64,000 bases of DNA from an uncultured Erythrobacter sp. (GCA_947501005.1 CANMTU010000001.1:1078501-1142500); one strand, 5' to 3'. Shown: positions 1 to 9,590, counted from the first letter of the stretch. Numbers and translations: made by a program. Notes: generated by a model from the sequence alone, not told the origin.

Positions 1-3000
1 CGGCATTGTGGGTGACGATCAGGTACCGCGTCCGCGTTTCAAGACTCATCTGGTCGAGGAGGTCGCAGAACCGGTCGATATTCGCATCGTCCAGCGGCGC
101 ATCGACCTCGTCCAGCACGCAGATCGGTGCGGGATTGGTGAGGAACAGGCCGAAAATCAGCGCCACCGCCGTCAACGCCTGTTCGCCGCCCGAAAGCAGG
201 GTGAGCGATTGCAGCCGTTTGCCCGGCGGCTGGGCGAAAATTTCCAGCCCGGCTTCCAGCGGATCGTCGCTGTCGATCAGGGCGAGGTGGGCTTGCCCCC
301 CTTCGAACAGGCGCGTGAACAGGCGGCGGAAATGGGCATCGACCTGTTCGAACGCCTCGCGCAACCGCTCGCGCCCCTCGCGGTTGAGGCGTCCGATCGA
401 ACCACGCAGCCGGCCCACCGCTTCGCGCAATTCCTCCTGTTCCGCCGCGTTGGAGCCGTGTTCCGCCTCGATGCGCTTGAGTTCTTCGGCGGCGACGAGG
501 TTGACCGGGCCGATGCGTTCGCGGCTGGCGGTCAGGCTGTCGCGCTCGCTGCTTTCTTTCTCGGCTGATCCGACATCGCTTTCGGCGAAAGCGAATCGAG
601 CCGGAAGGAGGGGCGGGGGTGCCTGAAAACGCTCGCCCGAAATACGGGCCATCTCGATCCGGCGCCCGTCCTCGTTCTCGGCCCGAGCGGCCAAGCCGGC
701 GCGGTTTTCCCGCGCGGCGGCGAGCGCCTCGTTCGCGGCGGACATGGCCGCGTCGGCATCCTGCTGGACGCTTTGCGCAGTGACCAGCGCCGCCTCGGCG
801 CGGTTGAGTTCGGCCGCGAGACGCATGCGCACCGCATCGCCCCGTTCGATCTCTCGGACCAAGCCGGCGGGCTTGGCCGCGATGACCGCGCGTTCCTCGG
901 CAACTTCGTCGAACCGGCGCGCCATGTCGGACAGGCGGCGGGCTGCCTCGCCGGACCGCGTCCGCCAGCTTGCCCGGTCGGAGCGTTGGGCCACGGTCCG
1001 CTCCCGCGCCACAGCCAGCGCCTGATCGTGGGCGGCGAGTTCGGCGATGCGCGCCTGCATCGTCGCCCGCGCCGCTTCGTTGTTCGAGCGCGCCGCGTCG
1101 AGGGCCATCCGCCCGGCCTCGGGGTCGGGCAAGGCCGCGCGCTGGTCTTCGGCAGCGGCGAGGTCGGCGAGGGCAATGCCGTGGCGCTCGGCCTGTTCGC
1201 GTTCGGCCTGGGCAAGTTCCGCCAGGCGTGCCTCGTTCCGTTCGCGCGCCGATTCGGCCCGGTCCAGCGTACGCAGGGCTTCTCGTTCCGTCTCGATGGC
1301 GGCTGACAGCTTGCGCTCCTGCCCGATCAATTCGCGCTGGAGATCGCTCAACTCCTGCGCGATCGCCGCCATGTGCGCGTCCGCCTGCCGTTCTTCGTCC
1401 TGTAGCGCGGGCAGCAGCGCGTTCAGTTCCTCGAAGCGGTTGTCCGCCTCCAGCTTCGCCGCCTCACTCGCCCCTTCGCCGCGCACGACGAGGCCGTCCC
1501 ACCGGCGCAAGGTGCCGTCGCGAGTGACGATGCCGTGCCCGGGTTCGAGGCGCCGCCCGTCATCCTGCTCGACCACTTGCACCAGCGCGAGCGCGGCGCG
1601 GAGTTCGTCGGGACATTCGATCAGATGCGCCAGAAGGCTGTCTTCGACCGGTTGCGCGGCGTCCGCCCCGGTCCAGTAGCGCCCGTCCCCTTCCGAAGCG
1701 CCGAGCAACGCCTTGCCGTCGCGGCCAAGCGCGGCGGCGACCGCGCGTTCATAGCCCCGCTCGGCACGGACGGCGTCGATCGCCGGGCGTCCGGCGGCCC
1801 GGTTGCGGGCCGCTTTCCGGCGAGCTTCACGGTCGCGTTGCAAGGCATCGTATTCGCGCTGCACCCCGACGCGTTCGGCGCGTGCGGTGGCCAGATCGCT
1901 CGCCGCCTTGTCCCGCGCGCTCTGCAAGGCGTCCTTGTTCGCCTGCATCGCGCGAAGCTGTTCGCGATGTGCTGTCGCCGCCTCCGCGCTTTTCCGGACC
2001 GCTTCTCGCGCCGTGTCGACGCCGTCGTCGAGATCGTGCCCGGCAAGCGCGTCGCGCTGCGTGGCGAGGCGCCGCGCCTCGGTTTCCGAGCGCGCGAGCC
2101 GCGTGCGCGCCTGGGCCAGTTCCGCCTCGATCACCCGCCATTCCGCCTCGACCCCGGCATTGTCCGCCGCCGCCTTCGCCAGAGCGAGTTCGGCGGTCCG
2201 GCTGGCCCGCTCCGCATCCTCGCTTTTCGTTACGAGTGCGGGGCGGCGGGCCTCGTCCTCGGCGAGGGCGCTTTCGCTGGCGGCGATGTCCTTCTCCAGC
2301 CGGGCCAGCGCATCGGCGGCATCGGTGGTGACCCGGTCCGCGTCGCTGCGATCCTTGTCCAGCCGCGCCTTCTGCCGGTCAAGGTCGGCGAGGCGTTGTT
2401 CGGCGGCTTCCAGTTGCGCGGTCAAACCCGCCATGCGGTGGCCGTGCGCGTTCGCATCGTCGCGCCGGTCGGCCAGATCCTCGCGCGCCTCGGTCAGCGT
2501 CTCGGACGCCTTGCGCTGCGCCGTCTGTGCTTCGTTCACCGCCGCTTGCGTGCGGGCGACTTCCTCTTCTGCGGTGCCGGCGGCCTGCTTCGCCGCATCC
2601 GCCGCCGCCGCCGCATCGCGCCACCGGGCATAGACGAGGCGCGCTTCGGCCGCCGTGATCCGGTCGGACAGCGCGGCATAACGTTCCGCCTGCTTCGCCT
2701 GCCGCCGCAGCGAGGCGATCTGGCTGTCGAGGTTCGCCATCAGGTCCTCGAGCCGCGAGAGGTTCGCCTCGGTCTGGCGCAGCTTGCTTTCGGCATCGCG
2801 GCGCCGGACGTGCAGGCCCGCGATCCCCGCCGCCTCTTCCAGCATCTGCCGGCGTTCGACCGGTTTGGCGGCGATGACCTGCGCGATCTTGCCCTGGCTG
2901 ACGAGGGCGGGGGAATGGGCGCCGGTCGCCGCGTCGGCAAAGGTGAGCGCGACGTCCTTCGCGCGCACGTCCTTCCCGTTGACCCGGTAGGCACTGCCCG

Positions 3001-3304
3001 CGCCGCGTTCGATCCGGCGCACGACTTCGAGCTCGTCGCCGTCGCTATCCTGCCCCGTCAGGACGACCTCGGCGAAATCGCGGGGCGGGCGGCTGGCGGT
3101 GCCCGCGAAGATCACATCGTCCATCCCGCCCGAGCGCATGGATTTGGGCGAATTCTCGCCCATGACCCAGCGGATCGCCTCGAGCAGGTTGGACTTGCCG
3201 CAGCCGTTCGGCCCGACCACGCCGGTCAGGCCGGGTTCGATCCGCAAGGTCGCAGGTTCGACGAAACTCTTGAAACCGCTCAGCCGGAGCTGCCGTAAGA
3301 GCAT
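1..3304 (-). CDS. smc: Chromosome segregation protein SMC (3' end cut by window edge)
   Basis: This is the ATPase of the SMC-ScpAB condensin, which compacts and segregates sister chromosomes. The start is the ATG at 3304; the frame stays open for about 1,101 codons to the left edge, so roughly the last 40 residues are missing compared with the usual ~1,140. The N-terminal head has the Walker A motif GPNGCGKSN near residue 30. A long arm region rich in Ala, Glu, Arg and Gln follows, with a hinge-like segment around the middle. The C-terminal head shows the ABC signature LLSGGEQALTA and Walker B VLDEVDAPLDD, then the H-loop segment IVTHNA at the edge. The frame is the same at both ends, so I see no frameshift. 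The two DsbA-like genes and the DUF721 gene upstream are on the same strand, so they may be cotranscribed. Confidence 0.96.
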   Translation of the reverse strand, partial: MLLRQLRLSGFKSFVEPATLRIEPGLTGVVGPNGCGKSNLLEAIRWVMGENSPKSMRSGGMDDVIFAGTASRPPRDFAEVVLTGQDSDGDELEVVRRIERGAGSAYRVNGKDVRAKDVALTFADAATGAHSPALVSQGKIAQVIAAKPVERRQMLEEAAGIAGLHVRRRDAESKLRQTEANLSRLEDLMANLDSQIASLRRQAKQAERYAALSDRITAAEARLVYARWRDAAAAADAAKQAAGTAEEEVARTQAAVNEAQTAQRKASETLTEAREDLADRRDDANAHGHRMAGLTAQLEAAEQRLADLDRQKARLDKDRSDADRVTTDAADALARLEKDIAASESALAEDEARRPALVTKSEDAERASRTAELALAKAAADNAGVEAEWRVIEAELAQARTRLARSETEARRLATQRDALAGHDLDDGVDTAREAVRKSAEAATAHREQLRAMQANKDALQSARDKAASDLATARAERVGVQREYDALQRDREARRKAARNRAAGRPAIDAVRAERGYERAVAAALGRDGKALLGASEGDGRYWTGADAAQPVEDSLLAHLIECPDELRAALALVQVVEQDDGRRLEPGHGIVTRDGTLRRWDGLVVRGEGASEAAKLEADNRFEELNALLPALQDEERQADAHMAAIAQELSDLQRELIGQERKLSAAIETEREALRTLDRAESARERNEARLAELAQAEREQAERHGIALADLAAAEDQRAALPDPEAGRMALDAARSNNEAARATMQARIAELAAHDQALAVARERTVAQRSDRASWRTRSGEAARRLSDMARRFDEVAEERAVIAAKPAGLVREIERGDAVRMRLAAELNRAEAALVTAQSVQQDADAAMSAANEALAAARENRAGLAARAENEDGRRIEMARISGERFQAPPPLLPARFAFAESDVGSAEKESSERDSLTASRERIGPVNLVAAEELKRIEAEHGSNAAEQEELREAVGRLRGSIGRLNREGRERLREAFEQVDAHFRRLFTRLFEGGQAHLALIDSDDPLEAGLEIFAQPPGKRLQSLTLLSGGEQALTAVALIFGLFLTNPAPICVLDEVDAPLDDANIDRFCDLLDQMSLETRTRYLIVTHNA

Positions 3305-3335
3305 CGGTCGCGGCCTGCGTTACGCGGGCGTTCGC

Positions 3336-4085
3336 TTATCTTGCGCCCGCGCGCTGCAGCACCGGTTCGATTGCGGCCCAGGTATTCTCCTCCAGCCGGC
3401 GGCCGTTGAGGAAGAAGGTCGGCGTTCCGGTGACCTCGTTGCTTTCCGCCGAACGCTGCGACTGGTCTGCGACCTGCTGGATCTTCGCGGTATCCGAGAG
3501 ACACTGGCGCGCCTGATCGGCGGACAGGCCACGCGCGGCGAAGAAATCGATAAGACCCGCGGACTGAGCAAGCTGGACGAACCGCTGTTCGGGTGCAGCC
3601 GTCATCGCGGCTTCGTAAGCCGCCGGGTTCGCCTGCAACGTACCGGCGATCTGTTCCAGCGCGCCCCAGGCCTGATCGGAGCGGGCGTGATAACTTTCGG
3701 GTGCGCCGCACTGGGCCAGCGTGTCGATCGTCACGTCGAGCGGATCGCGCAGCAACGGGCGGATTTCGTAGCTTACCCGGCCCGTGCCGATGTAGTTTTC
3801 CTGCAACGGAACCGAGGCGCTTTCGGAAAAATCGGCGCAGTGCCCGCAGGTATGGCTGGCATACTCCACCAGTTTCAAAGGCGCGTCGGGATTGCCGAGA
3901 ACGAAGCCGCCATCCGCGGTCTTGCTGGCCGTGTCGACCCAGCTCGTCCCCGCCGGGGCGGCGACCGCGGCCACCGGTTCGCCCTCGATCGCGGCCGCAC
4001 CTTCACTCGACGGTTCGTCGCTGTTTCCGCAGGCTGCCAGGGCGAGAGTGAGCGAGGCAAGAGTGGCGAGATGGACGGGGCGCAT
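3336..4085 (-). CDS. DsbA-like thioredoxin-fold lipoprotein (CGHC active site)
   Basis: This is a thiol-disulfide oxidoreductase of the DsbA/thioredoxin_4 type, acting outside the cytoplasmic membrane. The start MRPVHL at 4085 gives a lipoprotein signal peptide ending in the lipobox LAAC. An upstream in-frame Met at 4139 would bury this signal, so I reject it. The active site is CGHC in YASHTCGHC, and the cis-proline loop is TGTPTFF. Length is 249 residues, usual for the family. It lies 31 bases upstream of smc on the same strand and is followed, further upstream, by a second DsbA-like gene. Whether it oxidises, isomerises or works on specific clients cannot be read from the sequence. Confidence 0.88.
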   Translation of the reverse strand: MRPVHLATLASLTLALAACGNSDEPSSEGAAAIEGEPVAAVAAPAGTSWVDTASKTADGGFVLGNPDAPLKLVEYASHTCGHCADFSESASVPLQENYIGTGRVSYEIRPLLRDPLDVTIDTLAQCGAPESYHARSDQAWGALEQIAGTLQANPAAYEAAMTAAPEQRFVQLAQSAGLIDFFAARGLSADQARQCLSDTAKIQQVADQSQRSAESNEVTGTPTFFLNGRRLEENTWAAIEPVLQRAGAR

Positions 4086-4195
4086 GAATTTTCCTCTAGG
4101 CTGGTTGGCGGATCGTAGGCGGTCGGCGTGCGCGGTCATAGCTTCGCCGCCCCGCCGTCCACAAGGGTTTGCCGGACACGGGCGCCGGCCATTTG

Positions 4196-4909
4196 TCAGA
4201 ATTTGTCGAGCAGCGGCTGCAACGCGTCCCAGCTATGGACGCCTTGCAGCGTCTTGCCGCCGAGAACGAAGCTGGGCGTGCCGGCGAGGCCGTAGGTCTG
4301 GGTATCCTCGCTGCTCTGCTGAGCGATCTGGCGGGCTTTCGCCTCGTTCGTCAGGCACTTGTCGAGTTGCGGGCGCGAAAGGCCCCGGCGTTCCATGATC
4401 TCGTAGAAACCCAGATCGCTGGCGATGGCCTGGGCGCGGGCGCCGAAACTGCCGAACTTCCACCGTGCCATCTGCGCCTGGGTCATCGACTGCGCCTTCG
4501 CCATCCATTCGCCCTGCCGGCTTATCAGCGCCTCGTGATTGCCGAAGAACTTCGCCGTGCCGCCGCACTGCGCCGCGAGCGTGGCGGTCAGATCGACGGG
4601 GTCGCGCACCATGTGGCGAATTTCGTAGCTGACCTTGCCGCTGGGGACATAGAGCAACTTGATCGCGCTGTCGCCGGTGCGCGCGAAGGTCGCGCAATGG
4701 GAACAGGTGTAGCTCATGAATTCGATCAGCCTGGCGGGGGCTTCGGGGTTGCCCATCCGGTGGCCGCCGGTCTGCTCGGTCACCGCCGCGTTCCACGATC
4801 CCTTCGCCGCCTTCTGCGAGGGCGGCGCGGTCTGCGCCGAGACGCCGATCGCCATCACCGCCCCTGCGACGATCATGGTGGGTTTCCAAAACAACCGGTT
4901 CGTCTTCAC
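4196..4909 (-). CDS. DsbA-like thioredoxin-fold secreted protein (CSHC active site)
   Basis: This is a second periplasmic DsbA-like thiol-disulfide oxidoreductase of 237 residues. The start is GTG at 4909, which overlaps the stop of the upstream DUF721 gene as GTGA and points to translational coupling. The N-terminus has Arg/Lys followed by a hydrophobic stretch ending near VSAQ, a Sec signal peptide rather than a lipobox. The active site is CSHC in MSYTCSHC and the cis-Pro loop is AGTPSFVLGG. It is similar in layout to the neighbouring CGHC protein, so the pair looks like an old duplication. A later ATG (4876) is possible but would shorten the signal peptide. Confidence 0.88.
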   Translation of the reverse strand: MKTNRLFWKPTMIVAGAVMAIGVSAQTAPPSQKAAKGSWNAAVTEQTGGHRMGNPEAPARLIEFMSYTCSHCATFARTGDSAIKLLYVPSGKVSYEIRHMVRDPVDLTATLAAQCGGTAKFFGNHEALISRQGEWMAKAQSMTQAQMARWKFGSFGARAQAIASDLGFYEIMERRGLSRPQLDKCLTNEAKARQIAQQSSEDTQTYGLAGTPSFVLGGKTLQGVHSWDALQPLLDKF

Positions 4910-5466
4910 TTCACGGATCCCTTGATGTCCAGCCCCCGCGCAACCGATTCCAGCACGGCACGCAATTCCGGGTCGCCTATATCGCGCAGGCTCTCGCCCA
5001 ATTCCATCGGAATCGGCTTGAGCGATGGCGGCGCCTTCGCGGTCGTCCTGTCGGCGGGCGGCTTAACCGCGCCTTGCCGCAGCTTGATCCGCGCCACCGC
5101 GCGATAGCCGAAGAAGGTATTCACCCGCTCCGCGATCTCGGCCAGCACCTGCTGGATCAGCGGGGCATGGGCCGGCAGGACGACGAGTTCGAGGATGCCA
5201 TCCGATTTCTCGCCCGGGGGAAAGCGGATCATCTCTGGCGAACAGACCCGGGCGTGCACGCTGCCGACGATTTCGGGCCAGCGGCTCACGATGGAGGACT
5301 GGACGAAGCCGAAGCGGCGAAAGGCCGGGCGGCCGATCTGGGGCATGAGGTCGGAAATGGCCTTGGCCTGCCCGCCGCGCGGCCGTTCGTAGGGCTTTGC
5401 CGTCTTCCCCGGCCTGCCGCCGCCAATCTTGCTGCCGGCCTTACCGGTGGTCTTGTCGCTTCCCAT
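4906..5466 (-). CDS. DUF721 / DciA-like protein
   Basis: This belongs to the DUF721 family, whose studied members (DciA) help load the replicative helicase DnaB in bacteria without DnaC. I place the start at the ATG at 5466 (MGSDKTTGK); ATGs at 5481 and 5517 are possible, and the last overlaps mutY. The first ~40 residues are Lys/Gly-rich and low in complexity. The family core follows, with RFGFVQSSIVSRWPEIVG as the recognisable segment (about residues 50-70), and the C-terminal tail is Pro/Ala-rich. Its stop overlaps the GTG start of the DsbA-like gene. The DciA role here is an inference from the family, not proven. Confidence 0.8.
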   Translation of the reverse strand: MGSDKTTGKAGSKIGGGRPGKTAKPYERPRGGQAKAISDLMPQIGRPAFRRFGFVQSSIVSRWPEIVGSVHARVCSPEMIRFPPGEKSDGILELVVLPAHAPLIQQVLAEIAERVNTFFGYRAVARIKLRQGAVKPPADRTTAKAPPSLKPIPMELGESLRDIGDPELRAVLESVARGLDIKGSVK

Positions 5467-5507
5467 CGTGCCGCCGCCCATGCCATAGGCGCGGGCGAAG
5501 TTCCAGC

Positions 5508-6536
5508 ATGGCCGCATCCGTCTCCGATCTCCTTCTCGCGTGGTACGACAGGCATCGCCGCAGCCTTCCCTGGCGGGCCGAGCCGGGGGCGGGGCCGCCC
5601 GACCCCTATCGCGTGTGGCTGTCGGAAATCATGCTGCAGCAGACCACCGTGGCGGCGGTGAAGCCGTATTTCGCGGCGTTCACCGATCGCTGGCCCTCGG
5701 TCACCGACCTCGCGGCGGCGAGCGAGGACGACGTCATGGCGGCATGGGCGGGGCTGGGCTATTACTCGCGCGCCCGCAATCTGGTGAAGACGGCGCGGAT
5801 CGTGGCCGCGCGCGGCGGCTTTCCGGATAGCGAAGAGGAGCTGCGCGCCCTGCCTGGCCTCGGCGCCTATTCCGCCGCCGCCATCGCCGCCATCGCTTTC
5901 GGGCGGCGGGCCGTGGTCGTGGATGCCAATGTCGAGCGGGTTGTGGCACGCCTGTTCGCCGTGGAGGAAATGCTGCCCGGCGCACGCAAGGCGATCCGGG
6001 CGCATACGGACGAGATCACCCCGGTGTGCAGGGCGGGCGATTTCGCGCAAGCCATGATGGATCTGGGCTCGTCCATCTGCACGCCGCGCAATCCGGCCTG
6101 TCTGGCCTGTCCCCTGGCCCACCCATGCCGGGCGCGAGCAACCGGCGATCCTGCTCGCTATCCCGTAAAACCGGCGAAGAAGGCGAGGCCGGTGCGCCAC
6201 GGCACCGCGTTCTGGATCGAGCGGGCCGGCAAGGTCTGGCTGGTGAAGCGCCCGGCAAAGGGGGTGTTCGCCGCCATGCGCGCGCTGCCTTGCGACGGCT
6301 GGAGCGCCCGGGAGGACGGCGACGGATCCGCGCCGCTGGCCGGGACATGGCAGGATGCGGGCACGGTCCGCCATGGCTTCACCCATTTCCATCTCGAACT
6401 GACGGTCCGCCGCTACTCCGGCGATGCGGACCCGGAAGGAGAGGGCGAATGGTGGCCGATCGACCGGCTGGAAGAAGCCGGCCTGCCGACCCTGTTTTCG
6501 AACGCCGCAAGCCTGGCCGCCGGTCCGGCATCCTGA
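5508..6536 (+). CDS. mutY: A/G-specific adenine DNA glycosylase
   Basis: MutY removes adenine mispaired with 8-oxoguanine or guanine in base excision repair. The protein has 342 residues from the ATG at 5508. The catalytic Glu lies in SEIMLQQT (E40), and the helix-hairpin-helix LPGLGAYSAAA is followed by the catalytic Asp in VVVDANVERV (D139). The iron-sulfur ligands C191, C198, C201 and C207 have the typical C-x6-C-x2-C-x5-C spacing. The C-terminal third is the NUDIX-like domain that reads 8-oxoG, with a GTWQDAGTVRHGFTHFHL segment. The gene runs divergently from the DUF721 gene with only about 40 bases between them. Confidence 0.97.
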   Translation: MAASVSDLLLAWYDRHRRSLPWRAEPGAGPPDPYRVWLSEIMLQQTTVAAVKPYFAAFTDRWPSVTDLAAASEDDVMAAWAGLGYYSRARNLVKTARIVAARGGFPDSEEELRALPGLGAYSAAAIAAIAFGRRAVVVDANVERVVARLFAVEEMLPGARKAIRAHTDEITPVCRAGDFAQAMMDLGSSICTPRNPACLACPLAHPCRARATGDPARYPVKPAKKARPVRHGTAFWIERAGKVWLVKRPAKGVFAAMRALPCDGWSAREDGDGSAPLAGTWQDAGTVRHGFTHFHLELTVRRYSGDADPEGEGEWWPIDRLEEAGLPTLFSNAASLAAGPAS

Positions 6537-6617
6537 CAAGGCGGTTTCACCCGTCGCAATCGGCTGTTAATACGCCTGCGTCCACCACTGGCCCGACAGC
6601 AAATCCAGGGATGATAC

Positions 6618-7928
6618 ATGGCTTACCGCGAATTCGAATCCGCCGCTTTTTCCCGCCGCTCCCTGCTGCGCGGCGGTGCCATGCTGGGTGCGGGCGCGGC
6701 ATTGTCGGGCGGCCCGTTCCTGAGCGCGGCCTTAGCGCAAGGCGGCGCGGCGTGGACCCATGTGCGCGCCTTGCAGGACCGGTACGTCGCATCGGGCAAG
6801 CTGGCCAACATGGTCGCCGCGCTCGGCTGGGGGCAGCAGGCGCCGGAATATATCGCACAGGGCAACCTCGCCTTCGGGAGCGAGCGCGAGGCCGATGCCG
6901 ACAGCCTCTACCGCATCTATTCGATGACCAAGCCCATCACCGGCATGGCCGCAATGATGCTGGTGGACGAAGGCAAGATGGGCCTGGACCAGCCACTCCA
7001 CGAAATCCTGCCGGCCTACCGGAACATGCGGGTGCAGAAGACCTATGACGGGTCGCTGCAGGATCTGGTGCCCGCCGAACGGCCGATCACGATCCGGATG
7101 CTGCTGACCCATACGGCGGGGCTTGGCTACGGCATCATCCAGTCCGGCCCGATCCGCCGCTATTACGAGCAGGAAGGCCTGATCCCCGGACAGGTCACGC
7201 GCCTGCCGATCCCCGGCATGGGGCGGGGCACCGCGATCAAGGGGCTGGACAATTTCGCCGATGCCCTGGCCAAGGCGCCGCTGGTTCTGCAGCCGGGTAC
7301 ACGGTGGAGCTATTCGGTCGGGCTCGACCTCATGGGCCGGGTGATCGAAGTGGTCAGCGGGCAGCGTTTCGACGAATTCCTGCAACGCCGCATCTTCGAT
7401 CCGGCCGGGATGACGAGCACCTATTTCCGCGTCCCGCAAAGCGAAATCCCACGTCTGACGACGAATTACGGCCTCCTCGGGGGCACGTCGATCCCGATCG
7501 ATCCGGCGCGGGCGTCGATTTATCTCGACGCGCCGTCCTTCCCCTTCGGCGGGGCGGGCCTCGTCTCCAGTGCGCGCGATTACGACCGGTTCCTGCGGAT
7601 GCTGCTGGGTTATGGCGCCATCGACGGGACCCGCGTGATGAGCGAGGCGGCGGTGCGGCTCGGCACCTCCGACCTGTTGCCTGAAACCGCGACCACCAAA
7701 GGCACCATGGTCGATGGCGACGGGTTCGGCGCCGGTGGCCGGGTGAGCGACGGGTCCTATGGCTGGGGCGGGGCGGCCGGCACGGTCGGACTGGTCAATT
7801 TCCCCGCTGGCCTGCGCGCCACGATGATGACGCAATACATGCCGTCCGATGCCCTTCCGGTCCAGCAGGCGTTTCCCGAGGCGCTCCAGGCCGATCTTGC
7901 CGCGATGCAGCCGCGTCAGGCGGCCTGA
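6618..7928 (+). CDS. Serine hydrolase, class C beta-lactamase family, Tat-exported
   Basis: This is a penicillin-binding-protein-like serine hydrolase (beta-lactamase/esterase clan) of 436 residues. The N-terminus FSRRSLLRGGAML followed by a hydrophobic stretch and AALAQ is a twin-arginine signal peptide. The S-x-x-K nucleophile motif is SMTK (S102, K105), and the second motif is the Tyr of WSYSVGLDLMG, with FGAGGRVSDGSYGWGG near the C-terminus. The catalysis residues are intact, but family members range from esterases to peptidases and lactonases, so the substrate is unknown. It precedes nudC by only a few bases (stop 7928, nudC start 7934), suggesting cotranscription. Confidence 0.88.
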   Translation: MAYREFESAAFSRRSLLRGGAMLGAGAALSGGPFLSAALAQGGAAWTHVRALQDRYVASGKLANMVAALGWGQQAPEYIAQGNLAFGSEREADADSLYRIYSMTKPITGMAAMMLVDEGKMGLDQPLHEILPAYRNMRVQKTYDGSLQDLVPAERPITIRMLLTHTAGLGYGIIQSGPIRRYYEQEGLIPGQVTRLPIPGMGRGTAIKGLDNFADALAKAPLVLQPGTRWSYSVGLDLMGRVIEVVSGQRFDEFLQRRIFDPAGMTSTYFRVPQSEIPRLTTNYGLLGGTSIPIDPARASIYLDAPSFPFGGAGLVSSARDYDRFLRMLLGYGAIDGTRVMSEAAVRLGTSDLLPETATTKGTMVDGDGFGAGGRVSDGSYGWGGAAGTVGLVNFPAGLRATMMTQYMPSDALPVQQAFPEALQADLAAMQPRQAA

Positions 7929-7933
7929 TCCCG

Positions 7934-8797
7934 ATGCTCGCCTTCACCGGTTCGCCGCTCGACCGCGCCGACGATGTCCGCGCCGATCCGGCGGCGCTGG
8001 CGGGCCTCATGAACTGGAAGGCGCGGCTGCTGGCCCTCGACGGCCTGATGCCGGCGCTGGACGATGACGGGGCGCTCGGCTGGACGACGCTGGCCGACGC
8101 GCCGGAGGATGCGGAGCTGGTGTTTCTGGGTCTCGATCGAGGCCATGCCTGTTTCGCCGCCGTTCCCACCCGCGGCGATGCCGCGCCGCGCATGGCCAAT
8201 CCGCAATTGTGGGGCTTGATGGCGAACCTCTCGGCCGCCGATCTGGCGCTGTATGGGGGCGCGCGCAGCATTGTGGACTGGCACGCGCGCCACCGGTTCT
8301 GCGCCCAGTGCGGCGGGCCGACCCGGATCGCCAAGGGCGGCTGGCAGCGGGCTTGCCAATCCTGCGGCGCCGATCATTTCCCCCGAACCGACCCGGTGAC
8401 GATCATGCTCGTCGAGCATGACGGGCGGTTGTTGCTCGGCCGGGGCAAGGGCTGGGGGGAAGGGCGTTTCTCCGCGCTTGCCGGTTTCGTCGAACCCGGC
8501 GAGAGCCTGGAAGAGGGCGTGGCGCGCGAAGTCCTCGAGGAAAGCGGCATCGTCGTCCTGCCTGAGCGGGTGCGATACGTCGCGAGCCAGCCCTGGCCGT
8601 TTCCGAGCCAGCTGATGATCGGCTGCCATGCTTATGCCGAAACCGATGACATCACCCGCGACGAGACCGAGCTCGACGAGGTCAGATGGTTTTCGCGCGA
8701 CGAGGTCGGTGCTTCGCTGGCCGGGGACGGTCCTTTCATCGCGCCGCCGCAGCAGGCGATCGCGCATCATCTGCTGACCTGGTGGAGCGAGGCATGA
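7934..8797 (+). CDS. nudC: NAD(+)/NADH pyrophosphatase (RNA deNADding enzyme)
   Basis: NudC splits NADH to NMNH and AMP and removes NAD caps from RNA. The protein has 287 residues. A zinc ribbon uses two CxxC pairs, FCAQCGG and CQSCGAD, at about residues 118-141. The Nudix box reads GFVEPGESLEEGVAREVLEE, and the NudC-specific motif SQPWPFPSQL follows it. It starts 5 bases after the serine hydrolase and its end overlaps the next gene by ATGA, so the three genes probably form one transcript. Confidence 0.95.
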   Translation: MLAFTGSPLDRADDVRADPAALAGLMNWKARLLALDGLMPALDDDGALGWTTLADAPEDAELVFLGLDRGHACFAAVPTRGDAAPRMANPQLWGLMANLSAADLALYGGARSIVDWHARHRFCAQCGGPTRIAKGGWQRACQSCGADHFPRTDPVTIMLVEHDGRLLLGRGKGWGEGRFSALAGFVEPGESLEEGVAREVLEESGIVVLPERVRYVASQPWPFPSQLMIGCHAYAETDDITRDETELDEVRWFSRDEVGASLAGDGPFIAPPQQAIAHHLLTWWSEA

Positions 8798-9489
8798 GCG
8801 AACCGCGTACCCTGAAGATCGACATCTGGTCCGACGTCATGTGCCCGTGGTGCCTGGTCGGCTGGGGCAATCTGCGCCAGGCGCTGGACCAGCTGGACGG
8901 CAAGATTGCCGCGAGTGTCCGCTGGCATGTCTTCGAACTCAATCCCGACATGCCGGCCGGCGGGGAAGAGCGCACCGCCCATATCGCGCGCAAATACGGG
9001 CGCACGCTCGAACAGTCGCGCGGGGTACAGACCCGCATGCAGCGGGCGGCGGAGGAAGCCGGGGTCTCGCTCGAATATGAGGGGGTTGATCCTGCGCCGC
9101 CGGCGATGATGTGGAACACCTTCCTCGCGCACCAGCTGCTGCTGTGGGCGCGCGAGACGGGCGGCGGGGCGCGGCAGACCGATCTCAAGCTCGCCTTGTT
9201 CGCGGCGCATTTCAACCAGCGCAGGAATATCGGTGAGCGCGACGTCCTGCTCGACATCGCGGAGACGACGGGGTTCGACCGGGAGGCCGCCGCCGCCGCG
9301 CTGGACGGTCAGGAATTTGCCGAACGCGTGCGCGCCGAGGAGCGGGCCGCGTGGGACTTCAACATCACGGGCGTGCCGGCAATGATCGTGGACGACCGGT
9401 TCATGATACCGGGGGCACAGCCGGCCGAGACTTACGTCAACGTCCTGCGCAAGGTTGCGGGGCAGAGCGACCGGTCACAGCCGGAGTAG
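8794..9489 (+). CDS. DsbA family oxidoreductase, FrnE-like
   Basis: This is a cytoplasmic DsbA-fold protein of the FrnE/2-hydroxychromene-2-carboxylate isomerase type, 231 residues. The start ATG at 8794 overlaps the nudC stop by four bases. The active site is CPWC in SDVMCPWCLVGW; no signal peptide is present. The C-terminal part has FNITGVPAMIVDDRFMIPGA, containing the cis-proline loop and the typical family ending. FrnE-like proteins are linked to redox and metal stress responses, but the substrate cannot be told. The 3' end runs into a short tandem repeat that contains the stop codon. Confidence 0.88.
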   Translation: MSEPRTLKIDIWSDVMCPWCLVGWGNLRQALDQLDGKIAASVRWHVFELNPDMPAGGEERTAHIARKYGRTLEQSRGVQTRMQRAAEEAGVSLEYEGVDPAPPAMMWNTFLAHQLLLWARETGGGARQTDLKLALFAAHFNQRRNIGERDVLLDIAETTGFDREAAAAALDGQEFAERVRAEERAAWDFNITGVPAMIVDDRFMIPGAQPAETYVNVLRKVAGQSDRSQPE

Positions 9490-9510
9490 GTCACAGCTGG
9501 AGTAGGTCAG
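9473..9510. repeat. 16-bp tandem repeat spanning the stop codon
   Basis: Two copies of a 16-base unit, GGTCACAGCYGGAGTA, lie at 9473-9488 and 9489-9504, followed by the first bases of a third. The stop TAG of the FrnE-like gene bridges the unit boundary. This looks like replication slippage at the gene end. Confidence 0.85.
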
Positions 9511-9590
9511 CGCCGGTATAGCGGCCAAACCAGCCCGAAAGCCGACCTTTCTTCAGACCGGGGGTACGGTCGAAAGGTCGGAGACGATGG

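Noticed and set aside
1535..3298. 587-codon open frame on the + strand
   Set aside because: It is the antisense shadow of smc; the minus-strand frame has all ATPase motifs.
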